Positions 15,029-24,509 of a DNA stretch of 64,000 bases are shown piece after piece. The notes below the pieces were generated by a model. The model was given only the letters and a program-made list of their open reading frames with translations, had not been told where the DNA came from and ran no database searches. Source of the stretch: an uncultured Caryophanales bacterium. GTDB taxonomy: Bacteria; Bacillota_I; Bacilli_A; RFN20; CAG-826. The position numbers and the translations under genes are program-made. The stretch is from contig CABQKC010000002.1 of NCBI GenBank assembly GCA_902464635.1, positions 1 to 64,000 on the forward strand, given 5' to 3'. The number at the start of each line of letters is the position of its first letter. Position 1 is the first letter of the stretch.

Positions 15029-17959
15029 ATGGAAGAGCAAGATTCTAGCGTAGGACTTGAATTAAGCGAAGAATCAAACCTATCAAAAAAGGTTGATAAA
15101 CTCCCAGCTTATATGTGGATCCTATCTACTATTGGGAAGTTCTTTAAGGCAATTTTCGCCTTTGTTTTTAGTTTTATAATCGATGCCTTTAAATCCTTGT
15201 TTAACTTTTTCAAAGTCGTTGGACTTGGAATTTATAAGGGAATATTAGGGATTGGAAAGATATTCAAAGATCTTTATCATAAATTCGTATTCAATGACAT
15301 CTGGGGAAGGCTATCCTTTCTTTTCTTTGGTGTAAGCAATCTTGCTAATAGAAGATATGTAAATGGCTTATTGATGCTAGTTTTTGAAATAGGCTATTTA
15401 TTTTTGTTTTTCTTTAGTGGAGTTGGTTCCATTAGGCTACTTGGTTCACTAGGTGATGTAAAGAAATCCTATGAAGGAGAATGCGATTTTGACCCTGATC
15501 TAGGGGAGATTTGCAAAAATGTGCCTGCCTCTAATTCAGTTTTGATTCTTGTCTATGGTATTTTATGGATTTTTTCAATCTTTCTATTTTTTGCCATCTG
15601 GAAGAAATCGATTGATACAGGCTATAAAAATTATAGAATTGCCCATTTTGAGGATTTTGCGAGAAGGGCGAATGCTTCTAAACCATATTCTGATCAAATC
15701 GATGAAGATATCACTTCTAGTGAATTCTATAGCGTATCTAACAAAGAACTTAAATATAGATATCTCCCTGTCTTAAAAGCTATGGAAGAAGTAGCGGATA
15801 AAGATACTTCTTTAAGCAAAAAAGAAAGACTTATCGATAAACGTTATTATAAATATGTATATATAAGGACTATCGAATATAGGAAAGAATTCCATAAGAA
15901 GAGACTAGCCTTATTATCTAAGGTCAATAAGATTGATGCCAAAATCAATAAAATCGAAGGTAAATATTATTTTAATGATAAGATTGCATCGTTAGAAAAA
16001 GAAGTCAATGTATTAACTGCTTCATACAATCAAACCTCTTCCGATCTTGATTTAATGTATGATGATTTGCTTACAAAGGGTATCCAACCTAAAAAAGACG
16101 ATGCCTATAATGCTTTATCTAAGAAAAACCATTCTTTAAGAGACGCAAAGATTAGAAAAGAATCTATCTTAGTTTCTTTAAAGCAACATAAGCAAGAATT
16201 AATTGATAAGCAAAATCAAAAGAAACTCATCTTAACTTCTAAGCTCGATGATTTATCTAAGAATGATATTTCTTTCTCAACATTAGATTCAGTCGAAAAC
16301 CATTCTCAATACGGCAAATTCAATGTCTATTACACGAAGAAAGCTGCTTTTGAAAAAGATATCCTTTTCTATTCTCATTACCAAGAAATCAAAGATATCT
16401 ATAATAGCGGTTTAGTCGATTATGCTTCTGCTAATGAAGAAAACAAAAAGAAAAGAGAAGCCAGAAAAGCCGAATATGAAGCTAGATTAGATGAAATCAA
16501 TACGCAATACGAAGGAATATATGCTAGACGCAACGCTATCATTGAACTTAGAAATAAGGAAAATGAAGAATTCAAGTCTAAAATAGCTTCTTGCTCAAAA
16601 GAGGAAAAAGCCGATTTGTTATTCCAACATAACGACATGCTGAAGACGCTAAAAGGTAAAATCCTTTCTCTTCCTACCGTCAAAGAAATCAAAGTCGGCA
16701 AAAAAGAAGACGTCAAAAACGCCACTAAAGCCTATAACAGAGATTATAAAGGCTATGTTGTCGATTATTCTCCAAAAGCCTATGCCCGTGCAATTGCGAC
16801 TGATGAATTAGTAGTCAAATATGGCCTTGAATATGCTCTTGCAAGCAAATATGTAAGAGTTATCGAAAAGTCTTTATCTAATGAAGAAGTTGCGAAGAGA
16901 ATTAAAGAGCAAAAAGCTAACCTTGAGCAATATGTTAACGACAATCCAAACGCATATGATGGAAAGCCATTAACATTAAAACAACAAGTCTCATCATTAC
17001 TTAATGAGAATTTCCATACAGCTTTATTGGCCTTGCCAATTCTAGGTGTATTGCTATTCACATTAATGCCTTTGATTTTATCAATCTTAGTAGCATTTAC
17101 TAATTTCGATAAGAACCATACTTTCCCATCTTCGACATTCTCTTGGGCAGGCTGGCTTAATTTTCAAGACATATTTAACCCTGGCGATGCTAGCGCATAT
17201 AGAGGCCTAGGAAGTGCGCTACGTTCAACATTTGTTTGGACATTTGTTTGGGCGATCATTGCTACATTCGCTAACTATTTCCTGGGTATTATCTTTGCTC
17301 TTATGATTAATAAGCAAGGAGTCAAATTCAAGAAATTCTGGAGATTTGTCTTCATGCTTTCTATTGCTGTCCCTCAATTTATCTCCCTAATCGCTTTATC
17401 TGTCTTATTAAAAGATACAGGCGCATTCGGCAAGTGGTGGTATGAGACATTTGGATACACCCTTAGATTTTCTGCGGATGCGGACTTAAAAGGTTTAAGA
17501 ACGAAAATAATAATTATTTTAGTAAATATCTGGGTTGGTATTCCTTATACAATACTTGAAACAACAGGTATTTTGATGAATATTCCTAATGATTTATATG
17601 AATCTAGTAGGGTTGATGGCGCAAATCCGTTTACTCAATTCATCAAGATTACAATGCCATATATCTTCTTTGTCACTGGACCAAGATTGATTCAGACATT
17701 TATAGAAAACGTCAATAACTTCGGTGTTATTTATTTCCTTTCTGGTGGCAATCCAGTAAATAATGTTGTTACAGGAAGCCAGCTTGGCTATACAGACTTA
17801 TTGGTTACTTATTTATATAAATTAGTAACTTCGCCAAACAATGCTAATTATGGCTTAGCTTCTGCGATTGGCATCATCGTATTCGTAATTTGCTCCTTCG
17901 TATCAATTATCATGTACAACAGGACAAGTTCGTCAAGTAGGGAGGATCAGTTCCAATGA
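15029..17959 (+). CDS. MalF-type sugar ABC permease with very long N-terminal extension
   Basis: A 976-residue protein. Only the last 320 residues (from about 655) form an ordinary MalF-like permease, with six spans and the EAA-type loop SSRVDGANPFTQFIKITMP near 860. The first 650 residues are extra: four or so hydrophobic segments within the first 195 residues, then a highly charged, Lys/Glu-rich helical and coiled-coil region (about 270-630). Escherichia coli MalF is only 514 residues. I chose the ATG at 15029 because AAGGAGAG precedes it. The frame is open upstream from a GTG at 14933 that lies in a hairpin. It overlaps the next permease by four bases. Confidence 0.88.
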   Translation: MEEQDSSVGLELSEESNLSKKVDKLPAYMWILSTIGKFFKAIFAFVFSFIIDAFKSLFNFFKVVGLGIYKGILGIGKIFKDLYHKFVFNDIWGRLSFLFFGVSNLANRRYVNGLLMLVFEIGYLFLFFFSGVGSIRLLGSLGDVKKSYEGECDFDPDLGEICKNVPASNSVLILVYGILWIFSIFLFFAIWKKSIDTGYKNYRIAHFEDFARRANASKPYSDQIDEDITSSEFYSVSNKELKYRYLPVLKAMEEVADKDTSLSKKERLIDKRYYKYVYIRTIEYRKEFHKKRLALLSKVNKIDAKINKIEGKYYFNDKIASLEKEVNVLTASYNQTSSDLDLMYDDLLTKGIQPKKDDAYNALSKKNHSLRDAKIRKESILVSLKQHKQELIDKQNQKKLILTSKLDDLSKNDISFSTLDSVENHSQYGKFNVYYTKKAAFEKDILFYSHYQEIKDIYNSGLVDYASANEENKKKREARKAEYEARLDEINTQYEGIYARRNAIIELRNKENEEFKSKIASCSKEEKADLLFQHNDMLKTLKGKILSLPTVKEIKVGKKEDVKNATKAYNRDYKGYVVDYSPKAYARAIATDELVVKYGLEYALASKYVRVIEKSLSNEEVAKRIKEQKANLEQYVNDNPNAYDGKPLTLKQQVSSLLNENFHTALLALPILGVLLFTLMPLILSILVAFTNFDKNHTFPSSTFSWAGWLNFQDIFNPGDASAYRGLGSALRSTFVWTFVWAIIATFANYFLGIIFALMINKQGVKFKKFWRFVFMLSIAVPQFISLIALSVLLKDTGAFGKWWYETFGYTLRFSADADLKGLRTKIIIILVNIWVGIPYTILETTGILMNIPNDLYESSRVDGANPFTQFIKITMPYIFFVTGPRLIQTFIENVNNFGVIYFLSGGNPVNNVVTGSQLGYTDLLVTYLYKLVTSPNNANYGLASAIGIIVFVICSFVSIIMYNRTSSSSREDQFQ

Positions 17960-18885
17960 AATCACAAAAAGCAGGGCGTATTGTTTCCCTTACAATTATC
18001 TATATCATATTAGGTGTCTGCGCCGTTATATGGCTAGCCCCTATTGTATGGCTTGTCTTGCAAAGCTTTTCTGCTAGCTCTGGTGCCGCTACTGGTTTTT
18101 ATCCTCGTAGTGGCGAGTGGACTTGGCACAATTATGCCTATTTGTTTTCTATTCCTGACGAAAATAAGTTGACGGCTCCTAGCTATGCATCTACTAATGC
18201 TTATGACATTATCCCAGGTAGCGGTATAAATTATTTCATACAGTGGTTTTTAAATACGATAGTTGTAGCAGTTCTTAATTGCATTATTTCCACTTTGTTC
18301 TGTCTTGTCGTCGCTTATTCGATGTCTAGATTCCGCTTCAAAGGTAGAGAAACTCTTATGAAACTTAATCTTGTTCTAGGAATGTTCCCTGGATTCTTAT
18401 CCATGATTATCATGTATTGGGTCATGAAGGATTTGTTCCATTTGCAAGGTTCTTTCTGGGCGTTAGTAATTATATATTCTGCCGGTTCAGGCATGGGATT
18501 CTTCATTTCCAAAGGTTTCTTCGATACTATTTCTAGAAGCATCGATGAAGCTGCTATGATTGATGGGGCTAATAGAGCCCAGATATTCTGGGATATCATC
18601 CTACCATTGTCTAAGCCAATCATTGTCTATACCATCCTTACTTCCTTTATGGCTCCTTGGGGAGACTATGTCACTTCATCTTATATAATTGGGGCGAACA
18701 ACGCACCTCAATGGACTGTCGCCATTGGGCTATATAAATGGGCCAACGAAAGGGAATTGTTTACATCCTATTACACCCGCTATGCTGCTGGATCAGTAGT
18801 AATTGCTCTTCCAATGACATTATTATTCTTATTCACTCAAAAATATTATGTCGCTGGTGTTACCGGCGGTGCTGTCAAAGGTTAG
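17956..18885 (+). CDS. MalG-type sugar ABC permease
   Basis: A 309-residue inner-membrane permease with six predicted spans. The EAA loop that docks to the ATPase, DEAAMIDGANRAQIFWDIILP, is at about residues 196-216. It pairs with the MalF-like protein, whose stop it overlaps (ATGA). The extended loop after the first span (AATGFYPRSGEWTWHNYAYLF) is typical of maltose/maltodextrin MalG proteins. The ATPase gene is not adjacent. The only candidate in the window is the MsmK-like gene at 27498. Confidence 0.92.
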   Translation: MKSQKAGRIVSLTIIYIILGVCAVIWLAPIVWLVLQSFSASSGAATGFYPRSGEWTWHNYAYLFSIPDENKLTAPSYASTNAYDIIPGSGINYFIQWFLNTIVVAVLNCIISTLFCLVVAYSMSRFRFKGRETLMKLNLVLGMFPGFLSMIIMYWVMKDLFHLQGSFWALVIIYSAGSGMGFFISKGFFDTISRSIDEAAMIDGANRAQIFWDIILPLSKPIIVYTILTSFMAPWGDYVTSSYIIGANNAPQWTVAIGLYKWANERELFTSYYTRYAAGSVVIALPMTLLFLFTQKYYVAGVTGGAVKG

Positions 18886-18887
18886 TT

Positions 18888-20504
18888 ATGAAAAAAACAA
18901 AAAATATATCTTTGGTTTCGTTATCTTTATTAGGACTAGTTTCTTGTCAGGGGACTAGTTCTATTTCTCCGTTAGGGCTTGAATATGATAATGGAACTTA
19001 TAATATCGATACGTCGATATCAAATAAATCATCTTCAGCCCATTATCAAATATTCGTCCGTTCCTTTTGTGATTCAAATAACGATGGAATTGGTGATTTT
19101 AATGGGATTGCATCAAAAGCCGATTACCTATCTTCTTTAGGGATTGGGGCAGTTTGGCTAACTCCAATCCATAAAAGCCATAGTTACCATGGTTATGATA
19201 TTGATGATTATTATTCCGTTAATCCTGATTTTGGGACAATGGAAGATTTCGTCAACATGGTCAATGTCTTAAAAGGAAAAGGGATTGATGTCATGCTAGA
19301 TATGGTATTTAATCATACTTCCGCCTATAACCAATATTTCATTGATTCCTATAATGATTATAGATTAAGTAAAACTGGGGAAAATTCCAAAGCCGATTGG
19401 TATCTATGGAAAGATGAAAAAGGTGGGTCTAGCTATTATAAAAAAGGCTCTTTCTATTATTATGCCCATTTTGGCTCGAATATGCCTGATTTGAATTTCG
19501 ATTGCCAGGCCGTTCTTGATGAATTCAATAAAATCATGGCTTTCTGGTTAGGCAAAGGTGTCAAGGGATTTAGGCTTGATGCAGTTAGGTACTACCAAGA
19601 AGAAAACGTTGCCAAAAATATAGAAGCCTTAAACAAAATTGCCGATATGGCAAGGGCAATTGATCCAAATTGCTATTTTGTAGGTGAGAATTGGATTGGT
19701 GGAAATGAATATCTATCCTATTATTCTTCTAAAATAGATTCTTATTTTGATTTTGAGCAATCTATTGCCTATTCCAATGGGACTCCTTTTATTCCAGCAG
19801 TAAAAGGATTTGCTAGTGGCGATTCTCTTACTAGCGTATTAGAAACCAAAGAAAAAAAGATTAAGGAAAAGAATAATAAAGCCTATTCTTCTTATTTCTT
19901 TGCTAACCATGATACCGATAGGATTTCTAAATCATTGACTGGCGAGAATATGAAAGTAGGGGCAAGCTTGCTATATCTTCTTCCTGGCACTCCATATTGC
20001 TATTATGGAGAAGAAATTGGCTTATTGGGAATAAAAGGAAAAGAATCTACTGATGCTATGAGAAGACTTCCTATGATTTGGGGAGAAGGACATGAAAACG
20101 AAAAGACAGATTGTCCTGATGGAAGCATTTCTTCTATCTATTCTTCCTTTAAGCAAGTAGAAAAAGGGGCATGTGATCTTGAAAAAGAGCCAATGTCTTT
20201 AGTGAATCATTATAAGAAAGTCATATCAATTAGGAATAAATATCCATTTATAAGAGATTCTATATTAACTTCGGTTAAGACTAAAGTAAGTAATCTAATT
20301 ACCTATAAATTGACTTCTAGTGATGGCAAGGATTCTATAATTGTCATGCATAATACTTCTAGCGAAGTCATGGAAGCTGATGTTTCTAGTTTCTCTAATG
20401 GAGAAATATTAGATACAATCAATACTTCTAACTTAAAACCAAAAATCGAAGGGACTATTTTGAAATTAGCCCCATATTCATCAATAGTTTTAAAAGGCAG
20501 GTAA
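18888..20504 (+). CDS. GH13 alpha-amylase lipoprotein
   Basis: A 538-residue lipid-anchored alpha-amylase (Cys20 in LLGLVSC). All four GH13 signature regions are visible: DMVFNHT, GFRLDAVRY with the nucleophile Asp (about 230), a GEN acid/base block (VGENWIGG), and ANHDTDR. The FGTMEDFVNMVNVLKGKGIDVMLD barrel strands and SYHGYDIDDYY are typical of oligosaccharide-acting enzymes. I chose the ATG at 18888, two bases after malG, because a lipoprotein signal begins there. An upstream in-frame ATG lies within malG. It should cut starch or maltodextrins outside the membrane. Confidence 0.93.
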   Translation: MKKTKNISLVSLSLLGLVSCQGTSSISPLGLEYDNGTYNIDTSISNKSSSAHYQIFVRSFCDSNNDGIGDFNGIASKADYLSSLGIGAVWLTPIHKSHSYHGYDIDDYYSVNPDFGTMEDFVNMVNVLKGKGIDVMLDMVFNHTSAYNQYFIDSYNDYRLSKTGENSKADWYLWKDEKGGSSYYKKGSFYYYAHFGSNMPDLNFDCQAVLDEFNKIMAFWLGKGVKGFRLDAVRYYQEENVAKNIEALNKIADMARAIDPNCYFVGENWIGGNEYLSYYSSKIDSYFDFEQSIAYSNGTPFIPAVKGFASGDSLTSVLETKEKKIKEKNNKAYSSYFFANHDTDRISKSLTGENMKVGASLLYLLPGTPYCYYGEEIGLLGIKGKESTDAMRRLPMIWGEGHENEKTDCPDGSISSIYSSFKQVEKGACDLEKEPMSLVNHYKKVISIRNKYPFIRDSILTSVKTKVSNLITYKLTSSDGKDSIIVMHNTSSEVMEADVSSFSNGEILDTINTSNLKPKIEGTILKLAPYSSIVLKGR

Positions 20505-20508
20505 AATA

Positions 20509-23202
20509 ATGAAAAAAATCAAAACCTATTTTGTAGTTGCTTGTGCTTCTATTTTAGTTTGCTCATGTGGAGAAAACAATGGAAGTCAATCAATTAGCAA
20601 GACCGATTCAACAGCTCTTACTAGTGACACGGGATACACTTTCCCTGAAACTCCAACATATGATGAGCCATCTTTCCAAATCCATTATCTTAGGGCAGAT
20701 AATGATTATTCACCTTGGTGTTTGTGGCTTTGGACCGCAGACCAAGATGGTGCCGATTATGAATTTAATGGCGGAGATTCCATTAATGGTGCAATTGCTT
20801 CTTATCCGTTATCAAAATTTGGATTAGGAGAAGAAGATACTCTTAGCTTCCTTGTTAAAAAAGGTAGAGAAGGTAATTGGCTTGCTAAAGATCCTGATGA
20901 AGATAGGGAAATAGATTTCTCTAGTTTAAGCAAAGACAATAACGACATTTACCATATTTATCTAAAAAGCGGAGATGCAAACGTGTATACATCAAAAGAT
21001 TATATAGTACCAGAGAAGATTAACTTTGCTAGATTCAATTCTACTAGTACCGGTGCCCAAGTAGTATTAGAAACAACTCTCCCAATAAATAAAGCTGTTT
21101 TAAAGCGCGATGGAGTAGTTATCAAGGAAACTACTCTTTCTAAACCAAAGAGTTTTGTTCGTATCCAAGGAATAGAAGGCGAAATCGATTTCTTAGCAAA
21201 ATATAGCGTCGAAGTTACTTTTGCTGAATCTAATAATGTCGTTACTAAGGATGTTTCTTTCAATTCTTTATTTGGAACAAATGAATTCAACGCCAAATAT
21301 GAATATACCGGAACTGATTTAGGTGTAACTGAAAAAGATGGCACATTTACATTCAAGGTCTGGTCTCCTTTCTCTAGTTCTATTGAAGTTAGAATCTATG
21401 ATTCAGGGACTCCAAAGAGTTTAGATGAAACTGGCGACGATGCCTTTACTACTCTTGTCTTAAACAAAGGGGAAAAAGGCGTTTGGAGCGGCTCTTTAAA
21501 TCAAGAATTATACGGCAAATACTATACTTTATTTGTTAAATCCAAGGATTATCCACAAGGAATAGAGATTGTTGATCCATATGCAAAAGGATGTGGTATC
21601 AATGGACTTAGGGGAATGATTGTTGATTTTAACGCTGCTAAGCCAACTAATTGGGATAGTTTCAAAGCTCCTGTCCATGATAGAAAATCAATGGTGGTCT
21701 ATGAAACCCATATTGCTGATATTTCTTCTTCCTCTAGTTGGACTAGTGATGTTGAGACTAGAATACTAGAAAAGACTTATGCCGGGGCAATTAAAGAAGG
21801 TACAACCTATACTAAGGAAGGCAAAGCCATCAAGACCGGCTATGATTCTATAAAGGATTTAGGGGTCAATGCAGTTCAAATCTTACCTATATTTGACCAG
21901 GCTAATGATGAAAGAAAAGAAAATAGAACCTTTAACTGGGGATATAACCCACTCAATTACAATTGCATCGAAGGTTCTTACTCTTCTAATCCATATGATG
22001 GATATACCCGTATCAAGGAATTTAGGGAATTAGTTGAGAAATTTGGTAATGACAATATGTCTATTATCATGGACGTTGTCTATAACCACGTCAATGGGGC
22101 AAAGGGCAGCAACTTTGACGTCTTGGCTCCTGGGTATTATTTCCGTTATGATGGCGAAAAGCTTACTTCCAAGAGCGGATGTGGCAATGACACTGCTAGC
22201 GATCATGCAATGTATGCCCACTTTATGAGGGATTCAGTTAAATTCCTAGCCGAAACATATAAATTGAGCGGATTTAGATTCGATTTGATGGGTCTACATA
22301 CTCTTGAAGCGATGAATGAAGTAGTTGCAGCTGCTAGAAGCGTTAATCCAGATATCGTTATCTATGGCGAACCTTGGGAAATGGAAGAATCTCTAGGTCT
22401 AACCATGGCAAGCCAAAAAAATCTTGCTAGCTTTGAAGGATTTGGTGCCTTTAATGACAAACTTAGAGACGCCCTTATCAAAGGTGGCATGTCTGCAGTT
22501 GATGAACTTGGATTTGCCACTAACCCAAGAGGTGGCAGTGAGTCCGATATGAGAAGTGTAGTCTCTGGAATCGAAGGAAAGACATCTACAATATCTTTCG
22601 ATCCTGACAAGACAGTAAATTATGCTTCTTGCCACGATAATTACACTCTTTATGACCGTGCTTATATGGCTGGTATCGATGATGAAGAATTATTAAAGAA
22701 GATGCCTGTTTTAGCTAATTCCATTGTCTTGACTAGCCAAGGAACCTCCTTCATTCTTTCCGGAGAAGAGTTCTTGAGAACAAAAGATAAAGTCAATGGA
22801 GATGGTACCCATACAAAAGACGGCAATTCCTATTCCTCCTCTTATGAAGTCAATGCTCTTGATTATGATCTAAAATCCAAGAATATGGATGTATATGCGA
22901 TTTATAAAAAGCTCATCTATCTAAAGACTCATGTCGATGGACTAGCATTAACAAAAGACGGCGTTGCCTCTAATCTAAATGTAACTGCATCCAAAGGACA
23001 AATTACCTATACCATCAAAGATAGTCTTAATAATAAAGAATATAAGATTGTCCATAATGATGGGGCTTCAATTCATGAAGCAATGGATTTTGCTGGTTAT
23101 GAATTATATCTAGATACAATTGATGTCAATTCTACTAGAAAATTAACCAATAACGAAAAAGCCAATCGCTTCCAGACTTTAATTGGAGTAAAATCCCTTT
23201 AA
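20509..23202 (+). CDS. pulA: Type I pullulanase lipoprotein
   Basis: An 897-residue secreted debranching enzyme that hydrolyses alpha-1,6 links in pullulan and amylopectin. Order: lipoprotein signal (Cys20), CBM41 starch-binding module (FQIHYLRADNDYSPWCLWLW), linker, CBM48-like domain (FTFKVWSPFSSSIEVRIY), then the GH13 barrel. The pullulanase hallmark YNWGYNP is nearly kept as FNWGYNP. MDVVYNHV, GFRFDLMG (about 590), YGEPWE and CHDNYT carry the catalytic residues. It begins five bases after the amylase and overlaps the following small gene by one base. Confidence 0.93.
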   Translation: MKKIKTYFVVACASILVCSCGENNGSQSISKTDSTALTSDTGYTFPETPTYDEPSFQIHYLRADNDYSPWCLWLWTADQDGADYEFNGGDSINGAIASYPLSKFGLGEEDTLSFLVKKGREGNWLAKDPDEDREIDFSSLSKDNNDIYHIYLKSGDANVYTSKDYIVPEKINFARFNSTSTGAQVVLETTLPINKAVLKRDGVVIKETTLSKPKSFVRIQGIEGEIDFLAKYSVEVTFAESNNVVTKDVSFNSLFGTNEFNAKYEYTGTDLGVTEKDGTFTFKVWSPFSSSIEVRIYDSGTPKSLDETGDDAFTTLVLNKGEKGVWSGSLNQELYGKYYTLFVKSKDYPQGIEIVDPYAKGCGINGLRGMIVDFNAAKPTNWDSFKAPVHDRKSMVVYETHIADISSSSSWTSDVETRILEKTYAGAIKEGTTYTKEGKAIKTGYDSIKDLGVNAVQILPIFDQANDERKENRTFNWGYNPLNYNCIEGSYSSNPYDGYTRIKEFRELVEKFGNDNMSIIMDVVYNHVNGAKGSNFDVLAPGYYFRYDGEKLTSKSGCGNDTASDHAMYAHFMRDSVKFLAETYKLSGFRFDLMGLHTLEAMNEVVAAARSVNPDIVIYGEPWEMEESLGLTMASQKNLASFEGFGAFNDKLRDALIKGGMSAVDELGFATNPRGGSESDMRSVVSGIEGKTSTISFDPDKTVNYASCHDNYTLYDRAYMAGIDDEELLKKMPVLANSIVLTSQGTSFILSGEEFLRTKDKVNGDGTHTKDGNSYSSSYEVNALDYDLKSKNMDVYAIYKKLIYLKTHVDGLALTKDGVASNLNVTASKGQITYTIKDSLNNKEYKIVHNDGASIHEAMDFAGYELYLDTIDVNSTRKLTNNEKANRFQTLIGVKSL

Positions 23203-23489
23203 TGCCACGCAATCCTACTAACAAACCTAAATACGAAGAATTATCGGATTCACTCGATGAATCCGATATCTCTTTGGGGGCGTCTAGACCAGTTAAGGTA
23301 AAGAAAAAGAAAAAAGAAGATAAGCTAGATGAAAAGGAAAAAAGAAAGCAAAACAGGCTTTATAACATCCTTTATATATGCTCTGCTATATTCTTCTTTA
23401 TTCTAGGAATAATAGTTATCTGTCTGATTAATTACATCAAGGGGGATGGTTTCCACTTAATCAAGGCTCTCTTCGCTTGTTTCAAATGA
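23202..23489 (+). CDS. Small single-span membrane protein, end of starch operon
   Basis: A 95-residue protein with a charged Lys/Asp/Glu-rich N-terminal half (KVKKKKKEDKLDEKEKRKQ) and one hydrophobic segment (about residues 50-78). No family is recognised. It overlaps the pullulanase stop by one base and its last 33 bases overlap the 3' end of the convergent RDD gene, leaving no room for a terminator. It may be an accessory of the membrane starch machinery, but there is no direct evidence. Confidence 0.6.
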   Translation: MPRNPTNKPKYEELSDSLDESDISLGASRPVKVKKKKKEDKLDEKEKRKQNRLYNILYICSAIFFFILGIIVICLINYIKGDGFHLIKALFACFK

Positions 23490-24509
23490 AGATAATTTAG
23501 ATATAAAGTCCTTATCCGTATAATTGGATAGGGCTCTTTTTCTATATTCATTCATTTCTTCTTCGTCTTTAAATAAGACTGATCCATCATCTAGATAGGC
23601 TTTTCCTAGGCTACATTTATCAACTAGGGTAACTCTATCATTGCCAAATATTAGAAACATGATATTTATAAAATAGGGGAGAACAAATAGAAGGATTACG
23701 GTATAGCCATTGAAAAATATCGTTGTTAAGGCAATAAAAGGAAGGTAATAGGCTTTTTTTAATAAGGTAAAACCTATCTTTTGCCTATATCCATTTTTGT
23801 CCCCATAACTGATTTTAAATATATATTCCCCGATTCCTTTCCTTCCTTTATTTAATAGGGGAAGGGCAACGCTTAATACAAGGAAAGAAAACCCAATCGA
23901 ACAAATTCTTCCTAATGTCAAGGTCTTGCTAATGAAGTCAGAAGAAGATTTTATAGAAGGATCAACATAATTTAATAGGGATGGTAATCCTTTGTATGTT
24001 GACTTAAATAGATCCAAGACATCATTCTGCCCTCTTTTATTTAAACCATCTTTTATAAATCCTGGTTTAGACGAATTGACAGTTCCATCTTCATTCACAT
24101 AATAAGAAGCATAGTCAGTCGAATATGAATTAATTGTAGGGGAGGCTGGTAAACGTAAGACAAAGATATTATATAATTCCCCTATTGTCTTATCGTTCCT
24201 ATTGCCGGTTAGATAAGTAACTAATTCATTGGGATAAGAAACAAGATAGAAGTTTTGGATTGCCTCTTCATATCCTTTATATTCATCTAGAGTTAGAGAT
24301 AAATTTAGATTCAGTTCTTCTTTTTTTGCCAAAATGGTTTCGTTTTCTTTTATAAATCCTGGATTATTAATAATTATTGGATAGCAAACTGCATAGAAAC
24401 AAAATAAAAAAGCTAATATAAAAGAAACGAAATTTATTAGATTAGACCAAATATATTTTACTACCGGAGCTCTTTCGGCTTCATGATTGACTTGGATTTC
24501 TTTCTTCAT
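23457..24509 (-). CDS. RDD-family membrane protein, second of a pair
   Basis: A 350-residue membrane protein. Hydrophobic segments lie at about residues 25-50, 205-225, and 250-290 with long charged loops between, including a soluble region of roughly 150 residues after the first span. The helix IGEYIFKISYGDKNGYRQKIGFTLLKKAYYLP matches the RDD family (the L-x-V/Y-D-K-N-G pattern after a G-K/E-Y-I-F helix). RDD proteins are often 100-200 residues, so this is long. It overlaps the upstream RDD gene by 29 bases and is read leftward, opposite to almost all other genes here. Substrate is unknown. Confidence 0.72.
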   Translation of the reverse strand: MKKEIQVNHEAERAPVVKYIWSNLINFVSFILAFLFCFYAVCYPIIINNPGFIKENETILAKKEELNLNLSLTLDEYKGYEEAIQNFYLVSYPNELVTYLTGNRNDKTIGELYNIFVLRLPASPTINSYSTDYASYYVNEDGTVNSSKPGFIKDGLNKRGQNDVLDLFKSTYKGLPSLLNYVDPSIKSSSDFISKTLTLGRICSIGFSFLVLSVALPLLNKGRKGIGEYIFKISYGDKNGYRQKIGFTLLKKAYYLPFIALTTIFFNGYTVILLFVLPYFINIMFLIFGNDRVTLVDKCSLGKAYLDDGSVLFKDEEEMNEYRKRALSNYTDKDFISKLSSFETSEESLD

